Shown here: positions 1 to 6,405 of the stretch, one piece after another
Layout of the letters: every line of letters begins with the position of its first letter
Numbering within the stretch: position 1 is the stretch's first letter
Assembly: GCA_015490255.1 (NCBI GenBank)
Contig: WFYF01000124.1
Span: 1 to 7,782 of the forward strand
Direction of reading: 5' to 3'
Length of the DNA stretch: 7,782 bases
From: Caldifarciminota bacterium
GTDB taxonomy: Bacteria; Hydrothermota; Hydrothermia; S141-80
Made by a program: the position numbers and the translations under genes
Notes under the pieces: generated by a model
Told to the model about the DNA's origin: nothing
Seen by the model: only the letters and a program-made list of their open reading frames with translations
Database searches by the model: none

Positions 1-498
1 AGACAGGGGAAACCCTGCACGAATATAGGCCACCACACTCCAGATGTCTTCTTCCGTGAGGAGGCTGTCAAAGGCCGGCATGGCGGTGCCGCCCAGACGT
101 CCTCCGTCCCGGATCCTCTGGAACCAGTATCCATCCGGGAGGGCAGGGACCCGGGCGAGGGCGGCCAGCGCGGGAGGAGGAGGGAAGAGAGCCGCCGCTG
201 GACCGTCTCCCCACCCCCGGATGCCGTGACAGCTGGCACAGAAGGTTTCATACACCCAGCGACCTCGCGCCAGCACCGAGTCGGTTCGGGGAAGGGGATT
301 GTTTTCCTCCACGTTTCCCACGAACATCATGGGACCGTGCCCCCACCCGGGCCAGGACCTGCCCCGATAAAAGGCAAAAGAATTCGGGAGGAAAAGCAGA
401 CCTGCCAGACCCACAACGACCAGCGTGAGTCCCAGAAGGGCATCCCGGGAAACACCTCCCCGGGAGCCTCCGGAACGCCGCCCCTGACCGGGTCTCAT
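1..498 (-). CDS. Membrane-anchored class I cytochrome c, C-terminus cut by window edge
   Basis: Translated from the ATG at 498-496, the frame stays open for 166 codons to the left edge, so the C-terminus and stop are missing. A basic N-terminus (about residues 1-19) precedes one hydrophobic segment (about 20-38), read as an uncleaved anchor that puts the haem domain in the periplasm. The haem site is CASCH (C87, C90, H91), followed by GWGDGPA. The likely sixth ligand is M140 in GTAMPAF, 49 residues after the haem histidine, as in monohaem class I cytochromes. The end, LLTEEDIWSVVAYIRAGFP, is the usual C-terminal helix. The ATG overlaps the stop of the preceding cytochrome gene by ATGA, so translation is probably coupled. 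It is clearly paralogous to that neighbour. Electron partners cannot be read from the sequence; a link to copper handling is suggested only by the operon. Confidence 0.9.
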   Translation of the reverse strand, partial: MRPGQGRRSGGSRGGVSRDALLGLTLVVVGLAGLLFLPNSFAFYRGRSWPGWGHGPMMFVGNVEENNPLPRTDSVLARGRWVYETFCASCHGIRGWGDGPAAALFPPPPALAALARVPALPDGYWFQRIRDGGRLGGTAMPAFDSLLTEEDIWSVVAYIRAGFPLS

Positions 499-1022
499 GG
501 CTCCGATTCCTGCTTTTCCTCCTGCGGGGTTTCCGAACCCGAACGAACGGTATCCACCGGGGGAAACCCCGCCCGCATATACAGGATCACCGCCCAGATC
601 TGCTCGTCGGTGAGCACATCCTTCCACGCCGGCATGGCCGACCCGAAGGCCTGGCCCCCTTCCCGGATGCGCCAGAACGCGTATCCATCCGTGGTCATGG
701 GCATCATCATGGTGTGGGCGAGGGGGGTGGGCGCCGGCTGGAGACTCTCCCCCGCCGGACCATCTCCCCACCCTTCCGGACCGTGGCAGGACGCGCAGTA
801 TTGCTGATAGAGCCGGCCTCCCTCGGCAATCCGCTCCGGGGTGGGCTTGAGGGGGTTGGTCATGCGAGCGTATTCCGCAGGAAGAGTGTGCATGGCCTGC
901 ATCCGGACACGCATCCAGCCCGAACGCATCCAGGGCCCCCCGCGCATCCAGGGTTGGGCCCCAAGGGGCAGGGCCAGCAGCACGCCGAAAATCCACAGCG
1001 GGGGCTGCTTTGCACCGATCAC
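495..1022 (-). CDS. Secreted class I cytochrome c (175 aa)
   Basis: The chosen start is GTG at 1022-1020, placed by a GGAGG 7 nt upstream and by a good signal peptide directly after it (hydrophobic residues 9-20, likely cleavage LGA|QPW after residue 22). The frame is open further upstream, but that stretch lies inside the neighbouring gene and is not signal-like. After an unusual Trp/Met/Arg segment (25-44) comes a monohaem domain: CASCH at C76, C79, H80, then GWGDGPA, and the probable sixth ligand M130 in GSAMPAW. The C-terminal helix is LTDEQIWAVILYMR, followed by an acidic tail (about 161-175). It should be a periplasmic electron carrier. GTG overlaps the SHOCT gene stop (GTGA), and its own TGA overlaps the next cytochrome start (ATGA), so the three genes are tightly coupled. 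The specific redox partner is unknown. Confidence 0.92.
   Translation of the reverse strand: MIGAKQPPLWIFGVLLALPLGAQPWMRGGPWMRSGWMRVRMQAMHTLPAEYARMTNPLKPTPERIAEGGRLYQQYCASCHGPEGWGDGPAGESLQPAPTPLAHTMMMPMTTDGYAFWRIREGGQAFGSAMPAWKDVLTDEQIWAVILYMRAGFPPVDTVRSGSETPQEEKQESEP
909..950 (-). repeat. Threefold Trp-Met-Arg repeat inside cytochrome c gene
   Basis: The minus strand reads TGGATGCG three times (residues W25-M26-R27, W31-M32-R33 and W36-M37-R38 of the cytochrome), just after the predicted signal cleavage site. M41, M44 and H45 follow closely. The repeat is visible in both DNA and protein. Its purpose is unknown; a Met/Trp metal site is speculation. Confidence 0.75.
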
Positions 1023-1276
1023 GGTGTTTCCTCCAGGTCTTTCTTCATGTTCAGAAATTCCTCTCGGGTAATTTCTCCCCGGGCATACCGTTCCTTCAGG
1101 ATTTCCAGTGCATCCCGGCGGGATAGACCCTCCGGACCTGTCATTCCCGAAGGCCTGGAGGTGGAAAAAGAGCGAAAGAGAAGGAAGAGACCATAGAGCA
1201 CAACACCCCAGAACACCACCGCGAGAATCATGCCCAGGCCTCCCCAGCCTCCACAACATCCCATGCCCCACATCAT
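1019..1276 (-). CDS. Small SHOCT-domain membrane protein (85 aa)
   Basis: The N-terminus MMWGMGCCGGWGG is rich in Met, Trp, Gly and contains a Cys pair (C7, C8). One transmembrane helix follows (about residues 14-34), then a short linker and a C-terminal SHOCT motif (about 55-81: ALEILKERYARGEITREEF). SHOCT domains are short helical hairpins often found at the ends of membrane proteins and thought to mediate oligomerisation or localisation. Small proteins of this layout (Met/Trp/Gly-rich start, one helix, SHOCT tail) often occur in copper-resistance loci, which fits here. The ATG at 1276 has GGGAGG 8 nt upstream (1290-1285). The stop overlaps the cytochrome start by GTGA. No enzymatic role is apparent. 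The Cys pair and Met residues could bind metal, but this is inference. Confidence 0.9.
   Translation of the reverse strand: MMWGMGCCGGWGGLGMILAVVFWGVVLYGLFLLFRSFSTSRPSGMTGPEGLSRRDALEILKERYARGEITREEFLNMKKDLEETP
1022..1034 (-). promoter_or_regulatory. Ribosome binding site fixing the GTG start of the first cytochrome
   Basis: The minus strand reads GGAGG (1034-1030), 7 nt, then GTG (1022-1020). The site lies in the last codons of the SHOCT gene, whose TGA stop shares bases with the GTG (GTGA). It decides the start because no ATG in this frame has a comparable site next to a signal peptide. Confidence 0.8.
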
Positions 1277-1296
1277 CGTGTTTTCCTCCCTGTGAG

Positions 1297-1324
1297 GGGG
1301 GACGGGGCGGCCGCCCCGTCCCCC
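1297..1324. repeat. 28-bp perfect GC-only-arm palindrome between two genes
   Basis: Fourteen bases from 1297 to 1310 (GGGGGACGGGGCGG) are followed at once by their exact reverse complement, with a NotI-type GCGGCCGC core. As RNA it would form a 12-bp, very stable stem with a four-base loop. It starts 25 nt after the Met-rich gene stop and ends 20 nt before the SHOCT start. No U-tract follows on either strand, so it is not a standard intrinsic terminator. A 3'-end stabilising or partial-termination hairpin that lowers downstream expression is more likely. Confidence 0.85.
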
Positions 1325-1349
1325 GGCAATGCCTTCCGGAATTCAGCCC

Positions 1350-1949
1350 TCATTCTTTCTTTCCATCGGGCATCTGTCCGTCCATGGTGGACGGCATCAT
1401 GGGCATCTGGCCCATCCGCTGCATCATCTCCTGCATCTTCGGCGAGGGCATGCCCGGCGTTCCCATCATGGAACCCATCATGGGCATGCTGAACAGGCGG
1501 GCAAAGGCCTCAGCCCCCAAAACTTTCCGGAGTTCCAGAACGGCATCCCGGTTGAGTTTTGCCAGCGCGGCCCGGGCCTTTTCATAGCGCTCAAAGGCTT
1601 TGGCAAGATCCCGGTCGGAGACGTTTGCGCTGGACAGCGCCTGCTGCAGTTCAAAGGCGGCCACCTGAACCTCGGCCTTGGCCCGGATCCACTCGGGCAT
1701 GCGCCGACCCGCGAGGTCCTTCAGGACCTCTGCTTTATCGGGAGCCATCCGCCGGGCCTTCATGAGAAGGTGGGGGAACTTCGTCCCCATCATCCCGTGC
1801 ATGCCCATCATACCCCCCATCATCATCCCGTGCATCCCCATCATCCCGCCCATGCCGCTCATGCCGCCCATACCCCCCATGGGCATGGGCTGGGCGGACA
1901 GGGTTCCCACGAGCAGCAGGGTTCCTGCAAGTGTGGTGAGGTTTTTCAT
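1350..1949 (-). CDS. Methionine-rich periplasmic heavy-metal-binding protein (ZraP/CpxP-like, 199 aa)
   Basis: The start is ATG at 1949 (MKNLTT), with GGAGGAG 5 nt upstream and a signal peptide (hydrophobic 5-17, likely cleavage LSA|QPM after residue 19). A longer in-frame reading from 2093 would run through the promoter and is rejected. The mature protein has three parts. Residues 21-55 are a Met/Gly segment with 16 methionines and two histidines. Residues about 60-152 are a charged helical core (PEWIRAKAEVQVAAFELQQAL, then AFERYEKARAAL and LELRKVLGAEAFARL), like the Spy/CpxP/ZraP 'periplasmic heavy metal sensor' family. Residues 155-193 are a second Met-rich tail with 15 methionines. About 35 of 199 residues are Met. 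Thioether clusters of this kind bind Cu(I) or Ag(I), so a periplasmic copper buffer or chaperone for the efflux pump is the likely role. It is the first gene of its transcription unit. Confidence 0.88.
   Translation of the reverse strand: MKNLTTLAGTLLLVGTLSAQPMPMGGMGGMSGMGGMMGMHGMMMGGMMGMHGMMGTKFPHLLMKARRMAPDKAEVLKDLAGRRMPEWIRAKAEVQVAAFELQQALSSANVSDRDLAKAFERYEKARAALAKLNRDAVLELRKVLGAEAFARLFSMPMMGSMMGTPGMPSPKMQEMMQRMGQMPMMPSTMDGQMPDGKKE
1788..1850 (-). repeat. 33-nt-period tandem duplication in the Met-rich segment
   Basis: Residues 34-43 and 45-54 of the Met-rich protein are the identical decapeptide GGMMGMHGMM, separated by one Met. The DNA copies (period 33 nt) are near-identical, differing only at a few synonymous positions. 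This points to a local duplication that doubled a Met/His metal-binding unit. Confidence 0.85.
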
Positions 1950-1954
1950 GGTTG

Positions 1955-1961
1955 CTCCTCC
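1955..1961 (-). promoter_or_regulatory. Ribosome binding site of the Met-rich gene
   Basis: The minus strand reads GGAGGAG, then 5 nt, then ATG at 1949. It rules out the longer open frame that begins upstream of the promoter. Confidence 0.85.
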
Positions 1962-1976
1962 TTTTTGAGGTTGCTG

Positions 1977-1998
1977 TACTTCATACCCGGGAGAAGTA
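1977..1998. repeat. Inverted repeat TACTTC / GAAGTA across -10 and start site
   Basis: Forward TACTTC (1977-1982) and GAAGTA (1993-1998) are exact reverse complements with 10 nt between, including the palindrome CCCGGG. The right arm overlaps the -10 box and the rest covers the expected transcription start. It could be a second operator or an RNA hairpin at the 5' end; chance is possible with 6-bp arms. Confidence 0.4.
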
Positions 1999-2023
1999 TA
2001 CACCCCCGGATGGGGTCTGTCAA
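1995..2023 (-). promoter_or_regulatory. Near-consensus sigma-70-type promoter of the Met-rich/SHOCT/cytochrome unit
   Basis: The minus strand has TTGACA (2023-2018), a 17-nt spacer and TATACT (2000-1995): a perfect -35, a 5/6 match -10, and ideal spacing. Transcription should start near 1988, giving a leader of about 40 nt before the ATG at 1949. It sits in the only sizeable gap between the pump gene and the downstream genes, so these form a separately controlled unit. Confidence 0.8.
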
Positions 2024-2032
2024 ATACCCCAT
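2002..2032. promoter_or_regulatory. Putative metal-repressor operator: overlapping ACCCC/GGGGT dyads
   Basis: Forward ACCCC (2002-2006), ATGGGGT (2010-2016) and ACCCCAT (2026-2032) form two overlapping inverted repeats that share the middle arm. One is ACCCC-N5-GGGGT, lying wholly within the promoter spacer. The other is ATGGGGT-N9-ACCCCAT, flanking the -35 box. C/G-tract dyads placed on the core promoter are typical of CsoR/RcnR-type copper or nickel repressors. The regulator itself is not in the window, so the assignment is inference. Confidence 0.6.
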
Positions 2033-2046
2033 GGATGTATGTGGTT

Positions 2047-5000
2047 TCACGCCTCGCGCTCCCGTTCCGCCATGCTCCGGATTCTCCGGGCATAGATGAG
2101 ATAATACACCGCCGGGAGCACGAAGAGGGTGAGGAACGCCGTGGAAAGAATCCCGCCGAACATGGGCGCCGCGATGCGCTTCATGATGCCCGCTCCGGGG
2201 CCGTGCCCCCACATCAGGGGAAGAAGCCCCAAGAGGAGGGCCATCACCGTCATCATCACCGGCCGGAGGCGTTCCACCGCGCCGGCGAAAATCGCCTCCT
2301 TCAGGTCCTCCAGGGTTTTCAGGCGGCCTCTGGCCTCCCATTCCTCCCGATAGCGGTCCATGAACATCCAGAGGATCACCCCGATTTCCGCGGCCACGCC
2401 AAGGAGGGCGATCACCCCCACCCCCACAGCCACGGAGAAGTTGTATTTCAGGGCCCAGAGAAGCCAGATGCCTCCCACCAGGGAAAAGGGCAGGGTGAGC
2501 ATCACCGCCAGGGTGGGCAGCATCCGCCCGAAATTCAGGAAAAGCAGAAGGAACACCACCGCCAGCGTGATGGGAAGAATGGTGGCCAGTCGCTTGTTCG
2601 CCCGGGCCATATACTCATACTGCCCCGAAAAGCTGAGGCGATATCCCGGAGGAAGATCCAGCTGCTCGTCCAGCATGGAACGCAGGCGCTGCACAAACCC
2701 GCCAAGGTCGTCGGTTTTCACATCCACGAACACAAACACCACCGGAACGGCATCTTCCGAAAGCACCAGGTTGGGACCTTTCCGGAGCCGGATGTCCGCC
2801 ACCTCGGCCAGGGGAACCCAGGATCCCGGTTTTCCGGGCAGGGTGATGGGGATGTTCCGGATGGATTCCACGTCGTCCCGCAGATCCCGGGGAAGACGGA
2901 CAATCATCCGGTAGCGCTCCCGGCCCTTATAAATGGGCAGGCCCATCAGCCCCCCCAGGGCCATTTCCACCACCTGATTGACGTCTTCCAGACGCAGTCC
3001 ATAGAGCCCCAGCTTCTGCCGGTCCGGTCGGATGTCCAGATAGAGGTTGTCCAGCACCCGCTGGGCCACCACACTCCGGACTTCGGGAAGCATTTTCGTG
3101 TGCATTTCCACCTGGTTGGCCAGAATCTGGAGGGTCTCCACGCTGGGTCCATAGATCTTCACCCCCACCGGGGTTCGGATCCCCGTGGTGACCATGTCAA
3201 TCCGGTTTTTGATGGGCATGGTCCAGATGTTGGGGAATCCGGGGACTTTCAGCACGCTGTCCATCTCTTCCACGAGTTTCTCAAAGGTCATCCCCTTACG
3301 CCACTCCTTCGGGTCCTTGAGCAGGATCACGGTTTCAATCATGGAGAGAGGCGCAGGGTCCGTGGCGGTTTCTGCTCGCCCCGCTTTGGCAAAAACGAGT
3401 TTCACCTCCGGGAAGGTCATCAGGATGCTGTCCTGAAACTGGATGATCTTCCGGGCCTCGGTCACGGAAAGCCCCGGCAGGGTGGTGGGCATATAGAGGA
3501 TGCTCCCCTCTTCAAGGGGCGGCATGAACTCCGACCCGATCCGCCGGGCCACGGGAATGGTGAGGAGAAACACCACCACCGCCCCGGTGATCACCCGCCA
3601 CGGATGGCTCAGAACCCGCCGGGCGAGAGGAGCGTAGAGCCTGTAGAGAATCCGGTTCACCGGGTTTTTGTGCTCGGGCGCCACCTCGGGACTGATCAGG
3701 ATGGAGAGCAGGGCGGGCGCCAGGGTCACCGAGAGGATGGCGGCAAAGAGCATGGAAAAGGTTTTGGTGAAGGCGAGGGGCTTGAACAGGCGGCCTTCCT
3801 GGGCCTCCAGGGCAAACACCGGGAGGAAAGACACGGTGATCACCAGGAGGGAGAAGAAGAGGGGACGTCCCACCTCCACCGTGGCCTGGTGGATGGCCTG
3901 GAGGCGTTCCTGATAGGTAAGTCGTCCTCCCTTCCGGTTCTGGGCCTCTTCAATGCGCTTGTGGGCATTTTCAATCATCACCACCGCCGCATCCACCATG
4001 GCCCCCAGGGCGATGGCGATGCCTCCCAGGCTCATGATGTTGGCCGTGATCTTCATCCCCGCCATGGGGATGAAGGAGAGGAGGATGGCCACCGGGAGCA
4101 GGAAAATGGCCACCAGGGCGCTCCGCACGGACCAGAGGAACACAATGGCCACCAGGGACACGATGATGGACTCCTCCACCAGTGCACGGAGAAGCACCCC
4201 GATGGCCTTATAGATCAGCTCGCTCCGGTCATAGGTGGTGACCACCTTCACCCCTTCGGGAAACATGGCCTGAACTTCCTGGAGTTTCTCCTTCACCCGA
4301 CCGATCACCCGGAGGGCGTTTTCTCCCTGGCGCATCACCACCACACCGCCCACCACATCGCCCCGGCCGTTGAGATCCGTGACCCCCCGGCGGGGCGCAG
4401 GACCGAACTGGACGTGGGCCACGTCCTTCACATAAACGGGCCTTCCGTCCCGACCCCAGCCCACCACGGTGTTTTCAATGTCCTCCAGCGTCCGGACATA
4501 CCCCAGTCCCCGGATGATCACTTCCCGGCCTTCCCACTCAAAATTCCGCCCGCCCACATCCCGGTTGGCCATGCGAACGGCCCGCATCAGATCCCGGATA
4601 GAAAGCCCGTGGGTGGCGAGTTTCGCCGGATCCACGATCACCTGATATTCCTTCACCAGGCCACCCACGCTGGCCACCTCCGAAACTCCCGGCACCGCCT
4701 GGAGGGCATACCGGAGATACCAGTCCTGAAACGTCCGGAGGTCTGCCAGACTCCACCGTCCGGTGGTGTCCACCAGGGCATACTGAAACACCCAGCCCAG
4801 TCCCGTGGCATCCGGTCCCAGGGTGACCTCCGCCTCGGGAGGAAGGTCTTTCTGCACCTGAGCCAGATATTCCAGCACCCGGGAACGGGCCCAGTAGAGA
4901 TCCGTGCCTTCTTCAAAGATCACATAAACGAAGGCGTTGCCGAACATGGAATAGCCCCGGACGGTTTTCACGCCGGGGGCAGACACCAGCCGGCTGGTGA

Positions 5001-5205
5001 TGGGATAGGTGACCTGTTCTTCCATCAGGTCCGGACTTCGTCCCATCCAGGACACGTGCAGGATGACCTGGGGATCTGTGAGATCCGGGATGGCATCCAG
5101 GGGTGTCCGGGACAGGCTCATGGCCCCCAGAATCATGGCGAGGACCGTGAGCAAAAACACCAGCCCTCGGTTCCAGAAGGACCAGTCAATCAACGCGCGG
5201 ATCAT
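2047..5205 (-). CDS. cusA: CusA-like Cu(I)/Ag(I) RND efflux pump (1052 aa)
   Basis: This is the inner-membrane proton-driven pump of the tripartite system. The ATG at 5205 gives the expected N-terminus (MIRALIDWSFWNRG), with AAGGAG 9 nt upstream; the longer open frame to 5490 is antisense-like noise inside cusB. The RND layout is complete: TM1 (about 12-30), large periplasmic loop (31-335), TM2-7 (about 338-553), second loop (554-872), TM8-12 (about 873-1038). The heavy-metal RND signature GAMVDAAVVMIENAHK is at 401-416. Compared with E. coli CusA from memory, the Cu(I)/Ag(I) site is intact (M572, M622, E624, M671), as are M391, M403, M410, M485, M754 and M1008. Relay acids D405 and E940 are present, but the relay lysine (E. 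coli K984) is V983, and the positions of M271 and M501 hold Pro and Leu. Monovalent copper or silver is therefore the expected substrate. It lies 46 bp after the adaptor gene, in the same operon. Confidence 0.95.
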   Translation of the reverse strand: MIRALIDWSFWNRGLVFLLTVLAMILGAMSLSRTPLDAIPDLTDPQVILHVSWMGRSPDLMEEQVTYPITSRLVSAPGVKTVRGYSMFGNAFVYVIFEEGTDLYWARSRVLEYLAQVQKDLPPEAEVTLGPDATGLGWVFQYALVDTTGRWSLADLRTFQDWYLRYALQAVPGVSEVASVGGLVKEYQVIVDPAKLATHGLSIRDLMRAVRMANRDVGGRNFEWEGREVIIRGLGYVRTLEDIENTVVGWGRDGRPVYVKDVAHVQFGPAPRRGVTDLNGRGDVVGGVVVMRQGENALRVIGRVKEKLQEVQAMFPEGVKVVTTYDRSELIYKAIGVLLRALVEESIIVSLVAIVFLWSVRSALVAIFLLPVAILLSFIPMAGMKITANIMSLGGIAIALGAMVDAAVVMIENAHKRIEEAQNRKGGRLTYQERLQAIHQATVEVGRPLFFSLLVITVSFLPVFALEAQEGRLFKPLAFTKTFSMLFAAILSVTLAPALLSILISPEVAPEHKNPVNRILYRLYAPLARRVLSHPWRVITGAVVVFLLTIPVARRIGSEFMPPLEEGSILYMPTTLPGLSVTEARKIIQFQDSILMTFPEVKLVFAKAGRAETATDPAPLSMIETVILLKDPKEWRKGMTFEKLVEEMDSVLKVPGFPNIWTMPIKNRIDMVTTGIRTPVGVKIYGPSVETLQILANQVEMHTKMLPEVRSVVAQRVLDNLYLDIRPDRQKLGLYGLRLEDVNQVVEMALGGLMGLPIYKGRERYRMIVRLPRDLRDDVESIRNIPITLPGKPGSWVPLAEVADIRLRKGPNLVLSEDAVPVVFVFVDVKTDDLGGFVQRLRSMLDEQLDLPPGYRLSFSGQYEYMARANKRLATILPITLAVVFLLLFLNFGRMLPTLAVMLTLPFSLVGGIWLLWALKYNFSVAVGVGVIALLGVAAEIGVILWMFMDRYREEWEARGRLKTLEDLKEAIFAGAVERLRPVMMTVMALLLGLLPLMWGHGPGAGIMKRIAAPMFGGILSTAFLTLFVLPAVYYLIYARRIRSMAEREREA

Positions 5206-5214
5206 GGTCAAAAG

Positions 5215-5220
5215 CTCCTT
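5215..5220 (-). promoter_or_regulatory. Ribosome binding site of the pump gene
   Basis: AAGGAG on the minus strand lies 9 nt before ATG 5205, in the 46-nt gap after the adaptor gene. It sits at the centre of a small AAAAG/CTTTT inverted repeat. It supports the 1052-residue start over upstream in-frame ATGs. Confidence 0.7.
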
Positions 5221-5251
5221 TTTGTCCTTGTAATGGTTCTCGGCTTTCTCA

Positions 5252-6388
5252 TCAGTGCGCGTGTCCTCCTCCACCGGTGACGGAAAGCCGGCTCTCGGCA
5301 TCCAGCAGGAAGGTTCCCTGGGACACCACGGTTTCTCCTTCTGAAAGGCCTTCGGTGATGGCAGCCCAGGTGTCGGTGAGGGCAGCCACCTCCACCTCCC
5401 GGGGCATAAAGTGGTTGGGAGATGTCTCCACGAACACGATCCAGGAGTTCCCGGTCCACACCAGCGCGTCCCGGGGAACACGGAGCACACCCGACAGGGT
5501 CCGGGCGATCCGGAGCACCGCGCTCATCCCGGGGCGGAGTTTCATACCGGGATTGGGGAATTCCGCCCGCATCTGGAGAGTTCTTGTGCGGATTTCCGCG
5601 GTGGGAGAAAGAAAGATCACCGTGCCGGTAAGGGTGGTGCCGTCAATCAGGGAGACCTCCACCCGGTCTCCTTCCCGGACAAAGGCCAGATCTTTTTCGG
5701 GGAGAAAAGCCTCCACCCAAACCCGGGAGAGATCCACGACCTCAAAAGCCTTCTGCCCCGGACGGACCCGGTCTCCCTCCACCACCTTTTTGTTCATCAC
5801 CACGCCAGAAAGGGGGCTCAGGAAAGGAACTTCATAGAGCACCGTGTCCCGGGTTTCCAGAAAGGCGATCACCTCCGGGGAAACGCCCAGAAGCCGGAGA
5901 CGGGTGCGCACCCGGGCCTCCAGGCGGGCATCCCCGCGGGCTCTGGCCTGAAGGAGCTCCTCCTGCACCTCGGCGAGGGTGGGGGAATAGAGCCAGAACA
6001 GAGTATCCCCCTTCCGAACGGTTTTCCCCTCATAGTCTGCCAGAAGACGGGTGATCCATCCGTCCACCCGGAGGGTGATGGACACCCGGCGATCCTCCGG
6101 CGTGCGCACCTCTCCGGCAAGCCGCAGTTCCTTCTGCACCGTTCCCCGCTCCACCTTTGACACCGCCACACCGATGGCCTGGCGGATGGCCGGAACGAGC
6201 TGCACCATGCCATAGCCTTCCGGCATGGACGCCTCCTGACCCGCCCCGGCATCCGTCTGTTTTGCCGGAGCCGGGTGCTCCGTAGAAGCCGCATGACCGC
6301 TGTGCTGGGCGGAAAGACGCCCCGCGAACAGCAACAAAAGCCCAAGCCAGATCAGCTGGCCTGAAGGGTTCAAACGAAGGCCGAACAT
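5252..6388 (-). CDS. cusB: CusB-like periplasmic adaptor (membrane fusion protein, 378 aa)
   Basis: The adaptor links the inner-membrane pump to the outer-membrane channel. The start is ATG at 6388 (MFGLRL), with GGAGGA 6 nt upstream; an ATG at 6409 overlaps the previous stop, but its first seven codons are the ribosome binding site itself. A signal peptide (hydrophobic 12-22, cleavage LSA|QHS after 27) is followed by a His/Ala-rich linker with H29, H32, H38. The first lipoyl-like half is at about 105-136 (VDGWITRLL, then GKTVRKGDTLFWLYSP). A short helical hairpin follows (about 137-180), then the second lipoyl half (about 187-220: PLSGVVMNKKVVEGDRV). The beta-barrel is at about 221-295 with MKLRPGMSAV, and the membrane-proximal domain at about 300-370. 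The C-terminus is GGGGHAH. No N-terminal YHS-like heavy-metal-binding domain is present. M55 and M61 lie where CusB has metal-binding methionines, but this equivalence is inference. Confidence 0.92.
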   Translation of the reverse strand: MFGLRLNPSGQLIWLGLLLLFAGRLSAQHSGHAASTEHPAPAKQTDAGAGQEASMPEGYGMVQLVPAIRQAIGVAVSKVERGTVQKELRLAGEVRTPEDRRVSITLRVDGWITRLLADYEGKTVRKGDTLFWLYSPTLAEVQEELLQARARGDARLEARVRTRLRLLGVSPEVIAFLETRDTVLYEVPFLSPLSGVVMNKKVVEGDRVRPGQKAFEVVDLSRVWVEAFLPEKDLAFVREGDRVEVSLIDGTTLTGTVIFLSPTAEIRTRTLQMRAEFPNPGMKLRPGMSAVLRIARTLSGVLRVPRDALVWTGNSWIVFVETSPNHFMPREVEVAALTDTWAAITEGLSEGETVVSQGTFLLDAESRLSVTGGGGHAH

Positions 6389-6394
6389 GGTCCT

Positions 6395-6400
6395 TCCTCC
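6395..6400 (-). promoter_or_regulatory. Ribosome binding site that decides the adaptor start
   Basis: The minus strand reads AAAAAAGGAGGAAGGACC then ATG (6388). The GGAGGA sits 6 nt before this ATG and within the seven extra codons of the alternative ATG at 6409, which has no good site of its own and would place Lys-Lys-Gly-Gly-Arg before the signal peptide. Confidence 0.8.
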
Positions 6401-6405
6401 TTTTT

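Noticed and set aside
1023..1271. Longer cytochrome reading from the ATG at 1271
   Set aside because: It lies inside the SHOCT gene in another frame and would bury the signal peptide; the GTG at 1022 has a well-placed ribosome binding site.
1297..1324. Intrinsic transcription terminator
   Set aside because: The hairpin is strong but no T-run follows on either strand, and the downstream genes look like part of the same unit.
1950..2093. N-terminal extension of the Met-rich protein from the ATG at 2093
   Set aside because: It would run through the end of the pump gene and the promoter and place 48 non-signal residues before a good signal peptide; the ATG at 1949 has a strong ribosome binding site.
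2035..5280. A 1081-codon open frame on the plus strand opposite the pump gene
   Set aside because: It is antisense to cusA over its full length, its translation is dominated by His, Gly and Pro with no recognisable domain, and the minus-strand reading is an unmistakable RND pump. Long antisense frames are common in GC-rich genes.
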